From the NCBI GenBank assembly GCA_019426215.1, contig CM033396.1, positions 25,311,101-25,375,100 on the forward strand: 64,000 nucleotides of DNA. The letters are read 5' to 3'. Shown in pieces: positions 43,744 through 54,213 of this stretch. Under the pieces are notes generated by a model. The model had not been told where the DNA came from. It saw only the letters and a program-made list of their open reading frames with translations, and did no database searches. Numbering within the stretch: position 1 is the first letter of the stretch; every line of letters begins with the position of its first letter. Both the position numbers and the translations under genes were made by a program. Source of the stretch: Buddleja alternifolia (taxonomy: Eukaryota > Streptophyta > Magnoliopsida > Lamiales > Scrophulariaceae).

Positions 43744-43892
43744 TAAGTTGCTGTTTTTGTGTTTTAAGTTGTTGTTTTTGTGTTTTAGTTGCTGTTTTTG
43801 TGGTTTTAGTTGCTGTTTTTGAGTTTTTAGTTGATGTTTTTGTTTCCTAAATTGCTGTTTTTGTTTTTTTTTAGTTGCTGTTTTGTTATGTT
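43744..43892 (+). repeat. Tandem repeats in Ath-5 leader
   Basis: Seven or so imperfect copies of a roughly 20-bp unit, TTAGTTGCTGTTTTTGTG, between the primer site and the ORF. U-rich in RNA. The Ath-4 leader lacks them. Confidence 0.85.
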
Positions 43893-43914
43893 TTTTTTTA
43901 TTATTCTTGAATAG

Positions 43915-44925
43915 ATGAGCAATTATGACTTTTATTGGTCAAAACAAGGATGGGATGAAGGTGCCGAATACGGGAGTCAAGTGCAAGATTTATGTTCTTG
44001 GTGTGGAGACGTTCATCATAGCGATTACTGTCAACACGGATGGAGAAGTCAGCCGGACTTGCCATTCAGTTATTTTGCTATGAGAGGTTCACAAGCATAC
44101 CTGCAACAAGATAGGTCCCCCTTTCTAATGCATGGAGAATTTGAACCGACTAACTTTCAGAACCATAGGGATTATCAGCAACAATGTGATAGGAACCCAA
44201 GTTTTGAGGAGTTGGTGATCCAATGGATGAAGTCGAACGATGAGCGGTCTCAAAATCTTGAAGCATCTATGATGGAATTGCAAGCACAACTAAACCAAAT
44301 CTCCAACTTAGTTGCAGAGAGATCATCGAACACCACATGTATTAGCACAGAAGAGAATGACGAGGCTCCAAAAGCAACATCACTAGAGGACTCACAATTC
44401 AGAATAGAGTCTCTGAAATCCATCCCATCAAATGACCAAGAAAAAGCATTAGAAATCTTCAAGAATCCAAGACCACCTACCATCATATCTCTTGATTTCT
44501 TGAAAAAGTGCATCAATAACCAGAGAGATAGAGTGGTGGAGGTTGAAGACAAAGTTTATAACTTTAGTGGCCCGTTCGAGGCATATACTAAGAACCCAAG
44601 TGATACTACGGTTGAGAACGAGGAGATCCGAAGATATCAAAGTCACTGGGATATATCACCACTAAAGTTGTCAGAATCAAGGCTCGGGGAGTTAGGCCTA
44701 GCCACATACTTATTAAAACCATCAATGGAAAACTCCCCATCTTTAAAATTCACTTTTAGTTATTTACAATTTTATTACATTTTTATAAAAGTGAATCTGA
44801 GCTCATATCTTAGTTTTTCAGGATTTGTGAATGTGATGGGACATGATAAGCCTTTACGCAATTGGAAAAAGCACAAAAAGGCTCGTCCCTACAAAGTTGG
44901 CATTGCTCCTTATGATCCACCATGA
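43915..44925 (+). CDS. Ath-5 gag-derived ORF with zinc knuckle and shared C-terminal region
   Basis: 336 codons, intact. Residues about 27-39 form a knuckle-like CSWCGDVHHSDYC, comparable to CDLCGGSHHSTNC in Ath-3 Gag. Residues about 100-140 (FEELVIQWMKSNDERSQNLE, then MELQAQLNQISNLVAERSS) match the Athila Gag coiled coil and linker start. The N-terminal capsid-like half of Gag is missing. From about 175 the protein parallels Ath-4: ALEIFKNPRPPTIISLDFL, INNQRDRVVEVEDKVYNFSG, NPSDTTVENEEI, and the same terminus KKHKKARPYKVGIAPYDPP. In between, the LKFTFSYLQFYYIF stretch corresponds to the Athila pre-RT segment. It could bind nucleic acid through the knuckle. Function is inference only. Confidence 0.82.
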   Translation: MSNYDFYWSKQGWDEGAEYGSQVQDLCSWCGDVHHSDYCQHGWRSQPDLPFSYFAMRGSQAYLQQDRSPFLMHGEFEPTNFQNHRDYQQQCDRNPSFEELVIQWMKSNDERSQNLEASMMELQAQLNQISNLVAERSSNTTCISTEENDEAPKATSLEDSQFRIESLKSIPSNDQEKALEIFKNPRPPTIISLDFLKKCINNQRDRVVEVEDKVYNFSGPFEAYTKNPSDTTVENEEIRRYQSHWDISPLKLSESRLGELGLATYLLKPSMENSPSLKFTFSYLQFYYIFIKVNLSSYLSFSGFVNVMGHDKPLRNWKKHKKARPYKVGIAPYDPP

Positions 44926-44960
44926 GCAGTGCAAGGGAGTCGAGCTAATGACTTAAAACA

Positions 44961-44985
44961 AGCGCTTCGTGGGAGGCAACCCACG
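44961..44985 (+). other. Conserved post-ORF hairpin, Ath-5 copy with compensatory change
   Basis: AGCGCTT then CGTGGGAGGCAACCCACG (44968-44985), 43 nt after the stop codon. Compared with CTTGGG/CCCAAG elsewhere, one T-A pair has become G-C by changes in both arms, which keeps the stem perfect. Confidence 0.82.
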
Positions 44986-45219
44986 TTTTACATGCTTTCT
45001 TTCGTTTTTGTTATTTCTCTTTTTGTTTTATTTTTCTCGTTTTGAGTGTTCTAAGTTGTTATGATGAATACTTTTATCTCTTCTTGTTTTTTCTATCTTC
45101 AGATGGCTAGGTTTTATTGGCAGCTTCTTCGGCTTCTTGCTCATTCACTACTTGGACATCCATTAGCTTCAGCTATCCGGGATGTCTTTCTTTCCCTTAC
45201 TATTATATGTGTATGCCCG

Positions 45220-45258
45220 CTCATTGGGGACAATGTGCTAGATTGGTTGGGGGGTGGG
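45220..45258 (+). other. Ath-5 internal hairpin (degenerate) plus polypurine tract
   Basis: CTCATTGGGGACAATGTG, then TTGGTTGGGGGGTGGG. Weaker palindrome than in Ath-1 or Ath-4 but the same arrangement. Confidence 0.55.
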
Positions 45259-46615
45259 TTAGACGTCCCAATTTAATTATCATGTGGCGATTTGGCGCAA
45301 TTTGTATTCTTTTGTTAAATTTCATACTTGATTTGGTGTTAGCAAGTAAAGCTTTGTTGAGTTTTAAATTCGTGTTTGGTTATATCTTTGCTTGGAGCAT
45401 GATTTGTTTGAGTGTCTCCACTTTATCTAAGATGAAATCCTTCGTCTTTGATCAACATATCGTATTTTATACCTAGAAAGCCTTTTTAGCCATGCTTATG
45501 TGAATTTTTGAGGATGTAAAGCATTGAACTTTCACTTTTGTCGACTTTGAAGTGTGTATTGATTGTGCGAAGTCATGAAATGATTTAGGCCATCTTTCAT
45601 TGTCTCTACCCTTACATTTAGCCTTCACTATATTGCATAATCTCTAGACCTTGCTTTGAGCCATATTGATAAGAATGGAGTGTGCTAAACACACTAGAAA
45701 CCACCATTCGCTTTTCTTTCATAAGCCACGCCAACCACCTTCTAGCCTAAAAGTAAAACAAAGTCTAATTCCTAATTATTGAGAGAGCATGGAACTTCAT
45801 ATCATTTGTCAATTATTTGGGTATACACTTTGTTTTGGGTATTGAAGCTCATTGATTAGTGGTTTAGAAGGTGGTGTTGTTCTTGCTTATGATAAATAAT
45901 TGGAGGTTTGGATTTTATGTGAAAAGAGGAGATGAGATGAAGAACTGAAAGTTGACTAAATAGTCTAGAGAGATATATAACAAAAAAAAATTGGTTCTCT
46001 CGACTAGGCTATGAAATGGAACTCCAATGTGAATTGATTGGCTGTGGAATCATTACGCCCCAGTATCAAAAGAAACAAGTTTGGGGGTTGTGAGCTTGAA
46101 AAAAAAAAGGAAATTTAAAAGTGATAAGTGATGAGGTGTGGAGATTTGTTCGGTTGATAAGTGAGTGTTTAGCTTGATGATATTGAGTTGTATGCTCTCT
46201 TGAATTTAGTCACTTTATCCATATATTCCCGTCCAAGCCATTACCTAGCCTTACGTTACAAGCCGAAAAGACCTTTTGATCGTGACTTTCACAGTTCATG
46301 CACACCGATAGGTTAACAAGTATTGGAGTGTTTTAATGTCTTTAGTATCTAATAGGTTTGCATAATCTTGTTTAAAGTGTGCTCTTGGCATAAAAATGGA
46401 TATGGAGTTCATGATTTAGAGATGGAGTCGAAAATGTTTGGAGGCTTTCAAATTGTTGAGTGTTCTAGGTAAAGTATAACTTGTCATAATCATTTTCGAG
46501 GTTTAATTCTTGCCTTTATGTGGAAGTTGCAAATTTTTAAAAGATCCCAAATCAAGTTGTAAAATCTGAACTTATGAATACTTGTTCGTCATTTATTGAT
46601 CGAGACGATCTAAGC
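45259..46615 (+). other. Ath-5 3' untranslated region
   Basis: About 1.35 kb matching Ath-4 (29684-30925) in order and in blocks such as GAATGGAGTGTGCTAA. Overlapping open frames at 45061-45476 show no conserved residues and are not called as genes. Confidence 0.7.
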
Positions 46616-46616
46616 C

Positions 46617-46631
46617 TAGTTAGGGGGTAGT
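46617..46631 (+). other. Ath-5 terminal polypurine tract
   Basis: AGTTAGGGGGTAGT directly before the 3' LTR at 46632. Confidence 0.75.
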
Positions 46632-47872
46632 TGATAAGTTCACATTTTACGATTATTTACCCCCTTTATATAGGTATTTTTGCCGCAGTTTAGTAATGAT
46701 AATCCCGCATGTTGCTTTGATTTGTTGTCATTTCATGTGTGCAGGGATTTAAGTTGAATAGATCGATAATCGAGTGAGAAGGCCGAAGAAAAGGCGCGAA
46801 GCAAGTGAAAAGCTGGACTCTGTCTTTCTGGACCGCGGTCCTGCACGTCAGTGGACCGCGGTCTGCCACGTTTCAGACCGCGGTCCGTTTTCCCGTGCCC
46901 TAGTTTTAGTCCGCCGTTTTTGCCTTTTTGACACACTTTTCACCTACCAAAAGGAGGATTCTTGTTGTCCAAGTCCCAAGGAAGACACCCAAAGTCCCAA
47001 GGAAGCTTGAAGAGTCATTTTTCATCATAAAATCTTGGAATCACACTTTGTACTAGGGAGTAATTCAACTCTTTCTCTTAGATTAGTATATCAACTATGT
47101 CTTTTGGAAATATTGGATTATCTTTTGTTGCAAGTATGAGCTAAGTATCTTGTGGTTGGGTTATGTGAATACTTTGTGATATTTTGTGTTTAATGAATTC
47201 TTAGTTTCCGGATTTATTACATTCTTGTTGCATGTTTGATTTTTATGCTTAATGCTTGCACATGCTTGATCACCATGTGTTTGATTTAATGCTTTGTCTT
47301 GAGACCGAGAGGAGATAGATAAAGCTAGATCATAAAATCAAATATCATAACGTAACAATTGACTAGAGATAGAATCAATTGCGTTGTGTGGCTTTTTGTG
47401 ATAAGATGACCCGAATGAATGTAGGATCTTCGTAAGCAAAGAATCCCTTTGAACCTTAATGCATGTTAGTTAATTCAATCTTCTCTATAGAGATATGGGA
47501 AGTTGTTAACTAGTATAGGATCGTTATTTCAAGAGATTGAGTAATGAATACATTAGGGAGTTTCGCCATAACAATAGTGTTCTAAAAATCCGGGTAATTT
47601 AGAGTTTGTGAACATAAGATAGAACATAGTAGGATCATAGCCCAATCATCTTTTTCCATTTGATATAATACCATGTTTATCAATTAATTGTCTTAGTTAT
47701 TTTCATAGTATAATCACCTATCATCTTATAATTTGATTTAGCTTAGAGTTAGATAATATAGCAATTACGAGCATCAAATCCAATTGTCCCTGTGGAGACG
47801 ATACACCCCGGGCTAATAGTCCACTTTATTACATTACACGACCTAGTACACTTGCTAGGATTTCGCGTGTCA
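46632..47872 (+). repeat. Ath-5 3' LTR
   Basis: 1241 bp matching 42459-43673. It is 26 bp longer, mainly because of a third palindrome unit at 46830-46852. Confidence 0.94.
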
Positions 47873-47877
47873 TCCCT

Positions 47878-48148
47878 CTATGCCAACAGGAAGTTAATTG
47901 TATAGGACATTTCATTATATTGGATGAACTTTCATAGAAAGACATTTTCTTTTGTTCGTATAAATCTTAACGGTTTTAATAAATAATGAGCAATTAACAA
48001 ATCCATGTGTGCATCTCTAGTTTAAAATTAAGAGTGTTGATCCAAAAACGTTTTATTGAGAATTTTGCTAAAGGTTTATGTTTTATTTATTGTTCCCATA
48101 GTAATTGGGTGCTCCTCTATTTGTATTGCTGGATCAAGTTTCTTGACA
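47878..48148. other. Unassigned AT-rich stretch
   Basis: No ORF or repeat recognised. Confidence 0.4.
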
Positions 48149-48352
48149 TAACTTTTTTTTTTTTTTAAAAATTATAGACGAAGGAGATCCTCTGACCTGA
48201 TAAACCCGGGATGATCTATCATGGGCCACACAAATCCTATAAGACTCAAAATAAAAAGAGAAAAGTCACAGTTTGTGACTGCCTAAAATTAAATCACGGA
48301 CCTCCCATATAAAAGTGGAAGCTGACACCATTTGACTAACAAGCCTCGGGTA
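48149..48352 (-). mobile_element. tRNA-derived SINE, second copy
   Basis: Minus strand: ACCCGAGGCTTGTTAGTC start, A-box-like text, GGGAGGTCCGTGATTTAA in the B-box region, GCAGTCACAAACTGTGAC, and a 3' poly(A) (plus run of T at 48151-48164). Order of motifs matches the SINE at 41081-41293, but it is more diverged. Target duplication uncertain (CTTGACATAAC versus CTTTACATGAA). Confidence 0.6.
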
Positions 48353-51300
48353 TATCTAGACTTTACATGAAGAATAGAAATTGTATTATAGCATTCGTCC
48401 TTAATTTCTAACTCATTTGATGCTTTAACTTCTCCGAATTTTTCTCATGTAACTGCTTTGGGTTAGAAAAGCTGAGTTTTTCTTGACTAACCGTTGGGCT
48501 TCCTATAGTTGGGTTTTGATCCATTAGATTAGACTCCTAAATGGTAATGGATATATGATAACTGGGCTTGGAGGTTTAGACGGATTTTGGACGTTTTTCT
48601 AAGGGTGGGGATTTTACTATTACGAATTTAGTTTCCTTTCATGACATTTATTGCCTTTTCTCCTCTGATTCATCTTCTTCATCATGATCGTCGTCATCAT
48701 TTCATTATCATTTTTGGTATTATAACTATTTTTATTATTTATTTAATAGTTTTAGAACTAATGTAAATTTTAGGAGCTTTTTAACTTGTTTATATATAAT
48801 AAAATACAACATTTGAGGACATCTAAGTAAACGCACATGTTAATAGTCTAATTGAACTCAAATTTGGCACATACGCAAAATTAAATAAATAATACTTATA
48901 TTGTAAATTTACATAAATATAATCGTCAATCTTTATCTAAATATATTAACAATCCCATATCCTTTTTTGGATAAAGTTTGATTAATTAGACTTCTTCCCC
49001 CTAAACATGTGTTTAGATTCCAATTTTAAATTTCATATTCAATTGTGTTTCATGTAACGTAAAATAGGGTTTGCTATCTTTAACGTAAATTTCTAAATTT
49101 GAAAGTTATTACTTATGCATCTTTAATTCTTATAGCCGCAATTTCAAATTCAAAAAAATTAGCTCTTAGGTAGATTCATGAAATAGAGAGTTTGATTCAT
49201 GAAATCTATTTCTAACTCATTGCTAAAATTATTGAAAGCAAAATTTAGATTCAATGATATCTACGAATTTCTTATATTTAAATTTAAAATTATTTTGAAA
49301 TAATATTCATGTACTATTTATATATGAAAGATTCACTTTATTTTCATAGCATTTCATTATTATATATTTTTTTTTGAACAAAAATCAATCTTATAGATCA
49401 TTCAATCGAAAGTTTTTAATGCCTAAAACAATAGAATTCATATCGACTCAAACGATATAGTAAGAACATATAAAACACCAACTATCAAGTTTCTTGAAGA
49501 TAACAAATCTTAAGAACTCACAAACGAATACAAGAAAATTCTTGTGCAACTCCTATTCAAGGAGAGTCGAAACTCTCATTCGAGAGAGAAAGCAAACTCT
49601 CATACGAGAGCGAAAATAAGATACTAAGCAAAAAATCAAAAACGCTATACAAAAACTTATGTTTCACCCGTTTTCATCTTGTCAAATCTGTCTCTGTCTC
49701 ATTAAATCCATATCCGGCTCATCAGATTTGAAGATGTGATGTACAACTTAAAGAAGGGTGCTCCGACCCAATCCGCTGACGATGGTGGTGGTAACAGTGG
49801 TGAAGTAGACTGCTTTACCAAGCCATTGCCGGCGGAGGAAATCAGAAGAAAAAAAATAAGGCTAGATTTCATTATCACATTTCAAAAACATAAATTGTGG
49901 AGAACCCAACTCATCATACCACTTATCAGCCCATCAAATTTATTTGAGTGGCTTCAATGATCGAATGCTATTGTGTGATATAAATTTGTCAATTGAGTAC
50001 ACAGAGGTGAATATTACTATAAATATTAAGTTAATTTTGTACTTTTTCATTTAGATCTTATAAGTTGTTGAAATTTTGTATATATCTATTGCAGGAATCT
50101 AATAAGAAACTCATGTTTGTTTGGTGGTGCATCGTGATTCGAAACAAAATAATCTCGGTAATAGAACTGGATGCAGTCAATTGAGGTCGTAATTTGGAAC
50201 TTTTTATGTGGAAGACAGCCTAAAAATGAGCCACTAAAATATTTATAAAATTAAATTTTTCAAGGTCCTACTAAATAAATTATTGAAAAAATAAATTTAA
50301 TTTGATGAATTAGCATTAAATATTTATTTATATATCTCCGATTTCATATAATATATTTATTATTAATGCAATGTGCTACTGTCTATTTTTATTTTTATTT
50401 TCATATTCTCAGATGTAGCAATTTCTTGTATGTTTATGAGCTTGGGAATAAAGGTCAAATGTGGAAGATATTCAAAGTGATACAACAACGGCTATTTTTG
50501 AAGTAATGAGAGCTCTAGAGTTGGATTTACTGTAAAAAAAAAAATTATTTTATAATTCAAATGTTTAGAACCTTTTGCTTCATCCAAATATCTTGCCCCT
50601 TTTAATTGACTAATTTAATTGGAGTTGGGTTTAGAGTGCAGTTTGATGGTATGCAATGCAGAAACCCCCACTAGTGGAAGTCCAACATCTTTCTTGTTTC
50701 CACGTCTTAGACAAATATAGCATTTGATTTACTAAATGATTACTAATAAAAATGTGATTAATATAGCTTTGATTTTTCTAGCATATATCATTCAATAAAC
50801 ACACATGTGAATGAGTGTATTATAATGTAGAATAGATCCGACATGGGAAGGTAGAAGAAGCTGAGTTTGCTGAAGAAGAATTTGTTCGAAGGGAATAGTA
50901 AAACATAATTCGCATATTGATTTTCTACTTCTTTTCTAACCTTACGATGAAGATTAAGTATTAATTCTCTTAATTGTCGTGATCAATAGACCTCTAACAA
51001 ATATGTTTACGTGGGATTTGATCACTTGATACAATTTGATGTAGGAATTAAGTGGTCACCAAAAGCAAGAACTTAGAGCCACTATTGCTTTAATGAACTC
51101 TATTTATTGCTTCAATGTTTCGATTTCTTTATATTTTATATTTCATTATGTTATTCAAATAAAACAATTTGGTTTGTATATATTTCCAGTTTCATGTGTT
51201 TTTCTTTATACATAACCAATTGCTTGGTGATAATTTCTTACTAAATAGAGTTTCTGATGTTGCTTTGAATTTCATTATTGCTATGCTTGCTTGGTTTCCA

Positions 51301-51530
51301 ACCCGATTTTAGGATGCTAATCTTTGGGTACATGGATTCCAACCAGAAAATCACAAGCTCAACAAATATATTCTAGGGATAAATGGTTACTGTCGATAAA
51401 GATACAAAGTTGGTTCTTTTTGAGAATTTAAACTTCAAAATAAACAAGCAAAATAAATTGTACTGGTATTATGTATTTTAAAATTTAAATATCTAACATT
51501 TTATTTTGATAATTTTAAATTTATAAGAGA
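48353..51530. other. Unassigned AT-rich intergenic DNA
   Basis: About 3.2 kb with many stops in all frames. A 74-codon frame at 49736-49960 contains VDCFTKPLPAEEIRRKKIRL, faintly like the C-terminal end of copia pol, but too short and isolated to call. Two CTCTCATxCGAGAG short inverted repeats occur at about 49576-49610. Confidence 0.4.
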
Positions 51531-51532
51531 AA

Positions 51533-51568
51533 TAATTTTCCCGTGCCTTGGCGCAGCTTAATCACTAG
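51533..51568 (+). mobile_element. Possible Helitron 3' terminus
   Basis: CCCGTGCCTTGGCGCAG, a partial GC hairpin, followed about 10 nt later by CTAG and then a T, the form of a Helitron 3' end (hairpin, CTRR, insertion before T). The hairpin is imperfect and no TC-type 5' end was found upstream. Confidence 0.3.
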
Positions 51569-51848
51569 TTGTTATACATTTGAGTTGCAACTCAAACATA
51601 CAGGTTAATTTTGCTAAGGGCATATCTTAAAGGATATAAAGTGGAAACTGAAAACCAATATGCATACCAGTCGAAAAATTCATTTTTCCCAACTGTATAA
51701 TGTAATTGATATTTGAAGTGTGGAAGAATTTTGACGTGCACACTTGTAGTTGTCAGTACAAGAGATTGAGCTTATTCTTGAAGTTATTCAATTAATTTCA
51801 TAAATGCAAATTAATACAGAATACATAAAAAGAAAAATGTGAATAAAA

Positions 51849-51916
51849 GGGGGAATAGCTAGATAGTACAATCACAACTCACATGAAAGGGGGGAATAGC
51901 TAGATAGTACAATCAC
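51849..51916. repeat. 40-bp-period direct repeat downstream of SWEET
   Basis: GGGGAATAGCTAGATAGTAC plus ATCACA occurs twice, 40 bp apart, in the 3' flank of the SWEET gene. Possibly in its 3' UTR. Confidence 0.8.
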
Positions 51917-52009
51917 ATGGAAATAAAGACATTACACATAAATGCCTAATTAGATTATGATACTTATATATATTTCATAACATGCAACTGCATGTCACAT
52001 AAATGTCAA

Positions 52010-54113
52010 TCAAACTTCAGTACCCTTAGGCAAATTCTGATGCTGAGATGCTTCATCTCCATTATCATTCTGCTTGGTAGCCACTGGAATTTCCTCCGTA
52101 CTCGATTGTGCACTAAATTTCACATTTATCTCCATAATTTTTTCACTTGGAAATTTTGGCACCTCCAAATTAGCTATAATATGTTGTTGTATTTTGGGCA
52201 ATTTTTGCTCATTGATTTTGTGTGCATTCTTGTATTTTGCATAGAGAAGCATCTGGAGCACGCCGAAGCTGAAACCTAGCACGTTTGGAATCTGTACAAA
52301 AAAAGAAATTTAAATAAGTTGGTAGAACTATATTTATGTATATATATTACATCTTGTAATGTTTATGAATTCTAAAGAAACAGTAATTTTAATTAGGGAT
52401 AAAAATAGTAACCCACCCAAACTTTCAAGTTTTGATACTTTTTTATCCTAATTCTTTTTTTTTTTACACTTTTTTTATCTCAACTTTATGAGTTTTATAC
52501 TTTTCTATAAATTAGCATATATAAATATTCCGGCGGAATAAACAAATTATTTTTTTTACACTTTTTTATCTAAACTTTGTTTTTTTTACACTTTTTTATC
52601 CAAACTTTATTTTTTTACTCACCCCGCCGCATGTGTTGAAATTCCGGAGAAATATTCCGTCAAAATATGCTAATATATAAGAAAGTTTAAAACCCGTGAA
52701 GTTGACATAAAAAAGTCTAAAAAATAAAAGTTTGTATAAGAAAGTGCCAAAACTCAAAAAGTTCAGGTGAATTATCCCTTTTTAATTATTTCTTGCTTTT
52801 TTTTTCTCTTTTTGTTTTTTTTCTTTAGAAAAAGAGCCAATCAAATTATTGGGTAGATGAACTTACAGCTACGTTGTAATCTTTGATTAAAAGGCCATAG
52901 AAAAACCACATGATCGCACTAAGAGTGAGGAATAGTGATAAAAGAAATGGCATGTACTCGACGCTCTTGGTTCGTAAGACTTGTCTCTGACAAAAAAAAT
53001 ACAATGATGAGATTGGAGTCACTAAAAGGTATAGTAGGCTTCTATTTTTTCTTTATATGTAGGCTCACCAAAATGCATAATGGGGCAATGAACACACACA
53101 AAGAAAATATTAGACAAATCCATCCAACGATAATAGCACGCTCGGATATTGCTTTCACAAGGAAGTGAGTCGAGAGAACAATAAATCCGAACCCACAAAC
53201 GATAAGCAAAACAAGTAGCTTCAGAGTTTGTACCTGCATTTGAAAAGGCATCAATCACAAATAAACTTTTAGGGGGGAAATGTAAGGTATGATATATTTT
53301 CTATCATTATATTTGCATACCCGTGCATTCTTTGTTGCATAGAAAAGATAGAAGCAGATGTATATGGTTTGAATGAAACAACCAACTGAATTTATAGTAA
53401 TGAGAAATGTTGTATTGGACTTGAGAAGTGCATAGTATATCCACAACATTGCACTGAAGAGACCAACCACGTATGGAATTGATTGATAACCTTCACTTGA
53501 CTTCTTTTTGTAAATTTGATAAAAAGTTGGACTGCATTAACAACATTTTAAAATAGCTAGTTAGTATTCAAGGTAGCACATAATGAAATTAGGAGGGGGC
53601 GGGTGATGGAATCCACCCACCTCATCTTTAAGAAAATCATTTTCTCACCCTACAATTTTTTATATGTGAAATTTCACCCGTCAAAAAATTTAAAAATATT
53701 AAACTTTGCCCTTTCTTTTCATTCGCCCCCGGTCCAAAATTCCTGACACCAACCTTGAATGAAATGTTGTTAATTCAATTAAAGTGAAGTATACTTACAT
53801 TGGAGAAAGAAACACCATGAAGGACACTATGTTACCTACACCAAATGTAAATGTTTACAAGTGAATAAAAATATGTAAATACTACAAGGGCGTGCATGCA
53901 TTAATCAATGATTGCGCCATGCAACGATATTTTGTCATTTAGCAGGAATCTAATTGTACGACTAACAAATATTCAGTCAGTCAAATGGTAGAAACATAAT
54001 ATCAGATATTTATTCTTTTTCTAAGTATAATGTAAAGGAAATGTTACTAATTATATGTCAGTTTTACCAAGTAGTCCAAATGCAAAAGCCCAGTGAACAG
54101 AGAAGCCTGCCAT
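52010..54113 (-). CDS. SWEET: SWEET sugar transporter, probably clade III, six exons, intact
   Basis: Bidirectional sugar uniporter of a plant membrane. Exons (minus): 54113-54068, 53835-53799, 53531-53321, 53233-53069, 52986-52867, 52291-52010. All introns are GT-AG and the 37-nt exon 2 is typical. The product is 286 residues. Two MtN3/saliva repeats: about 10-97 ([39 protein letters not shown]) and about 132-215 ([43 protein letters not shown]), joined by a linker helix; seven membrane segments. The four family prolines are present (P27, P47, P149, P166). Pocket residues corresponding to S54, N73, W176 and N192 of AtSWEET1 are S54, N75, W180 and N196. The 70-residue hydrophilic tail fits the sucrose-type clade III, an inference. 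No frameshift or stop. Intron 5 holds a MITE. Confidence 0.95.
52395..52779. mobile_element. MITE in intron 5 of the SWEET gene
   Basis: 385 bp with long imperfect inverted ends: left AGGGATAAAAATAGTAACCC, right ending CAGGTGAATTATCCCT. The flanking 8-bp duplication TTTTAATT (52387-52394 and 52780-52787) suggests a hAT-like origin. No ORF. It accounts for about two thirds of the 575-bp intron, which is otherwise comparable to the other introns of this gene. Confidence 0.82.
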
Positions 54114-54200
54114 TTTGGAAATGTTTTGACAATAAAGTTGTAGCTCTAAAATGAAATACTGTACTATCTTATGGACAATATCAATGAATGTGTACGAAAT

Positions 54201-54211
54201 CTATTTATATA
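54201..54211 (-). promoter_or_regulatory. SWEET TATA box
   Basis: Minus strand TATATAAATAG, 88-98 bp upstream of the ATG at 54113. It implies a 5' UTR of about 60 nt. Confidence 0.7.
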
Positions 54212-54213
54212 TA

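Larger units (their letters stand above)
42459..47872 (+). mobile_element. Ath-5: complete non-autonomous Athila-type element, 5.4 kb
   Basis: LTRs 42459-43673 and 46632-47872 flanked by a perfect 5-bp duplication TCCCT (42454-42458 and 47873-47877). tRNA-Asp primer site, repetitive leader, one intact 336-codon ORF, both conserved hairpins, a 1.3-kb 3' region and a polypurine tract. No protease, RT, RNase H or integrase. The LTRs differ by about 3% by eye plus one 26-bp palindrome unit. Mobilisation must depend on enzymes from an autonomous relative. Confidence 0.95.

Noticed and set aside
45061..45476. Two overlapping open frames after the Ath-5 ORF as a second gene
   Set aside because: They lie in the 3' region, are not open in Ath-4 at the same place, and contain the internal hairpin and polypurine tract.
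49736..49960. Copia pol C terminus (DCFTKPLP motif)
   Set aside because: A single short motif without RNase H or LTR nearby; too weak to call.
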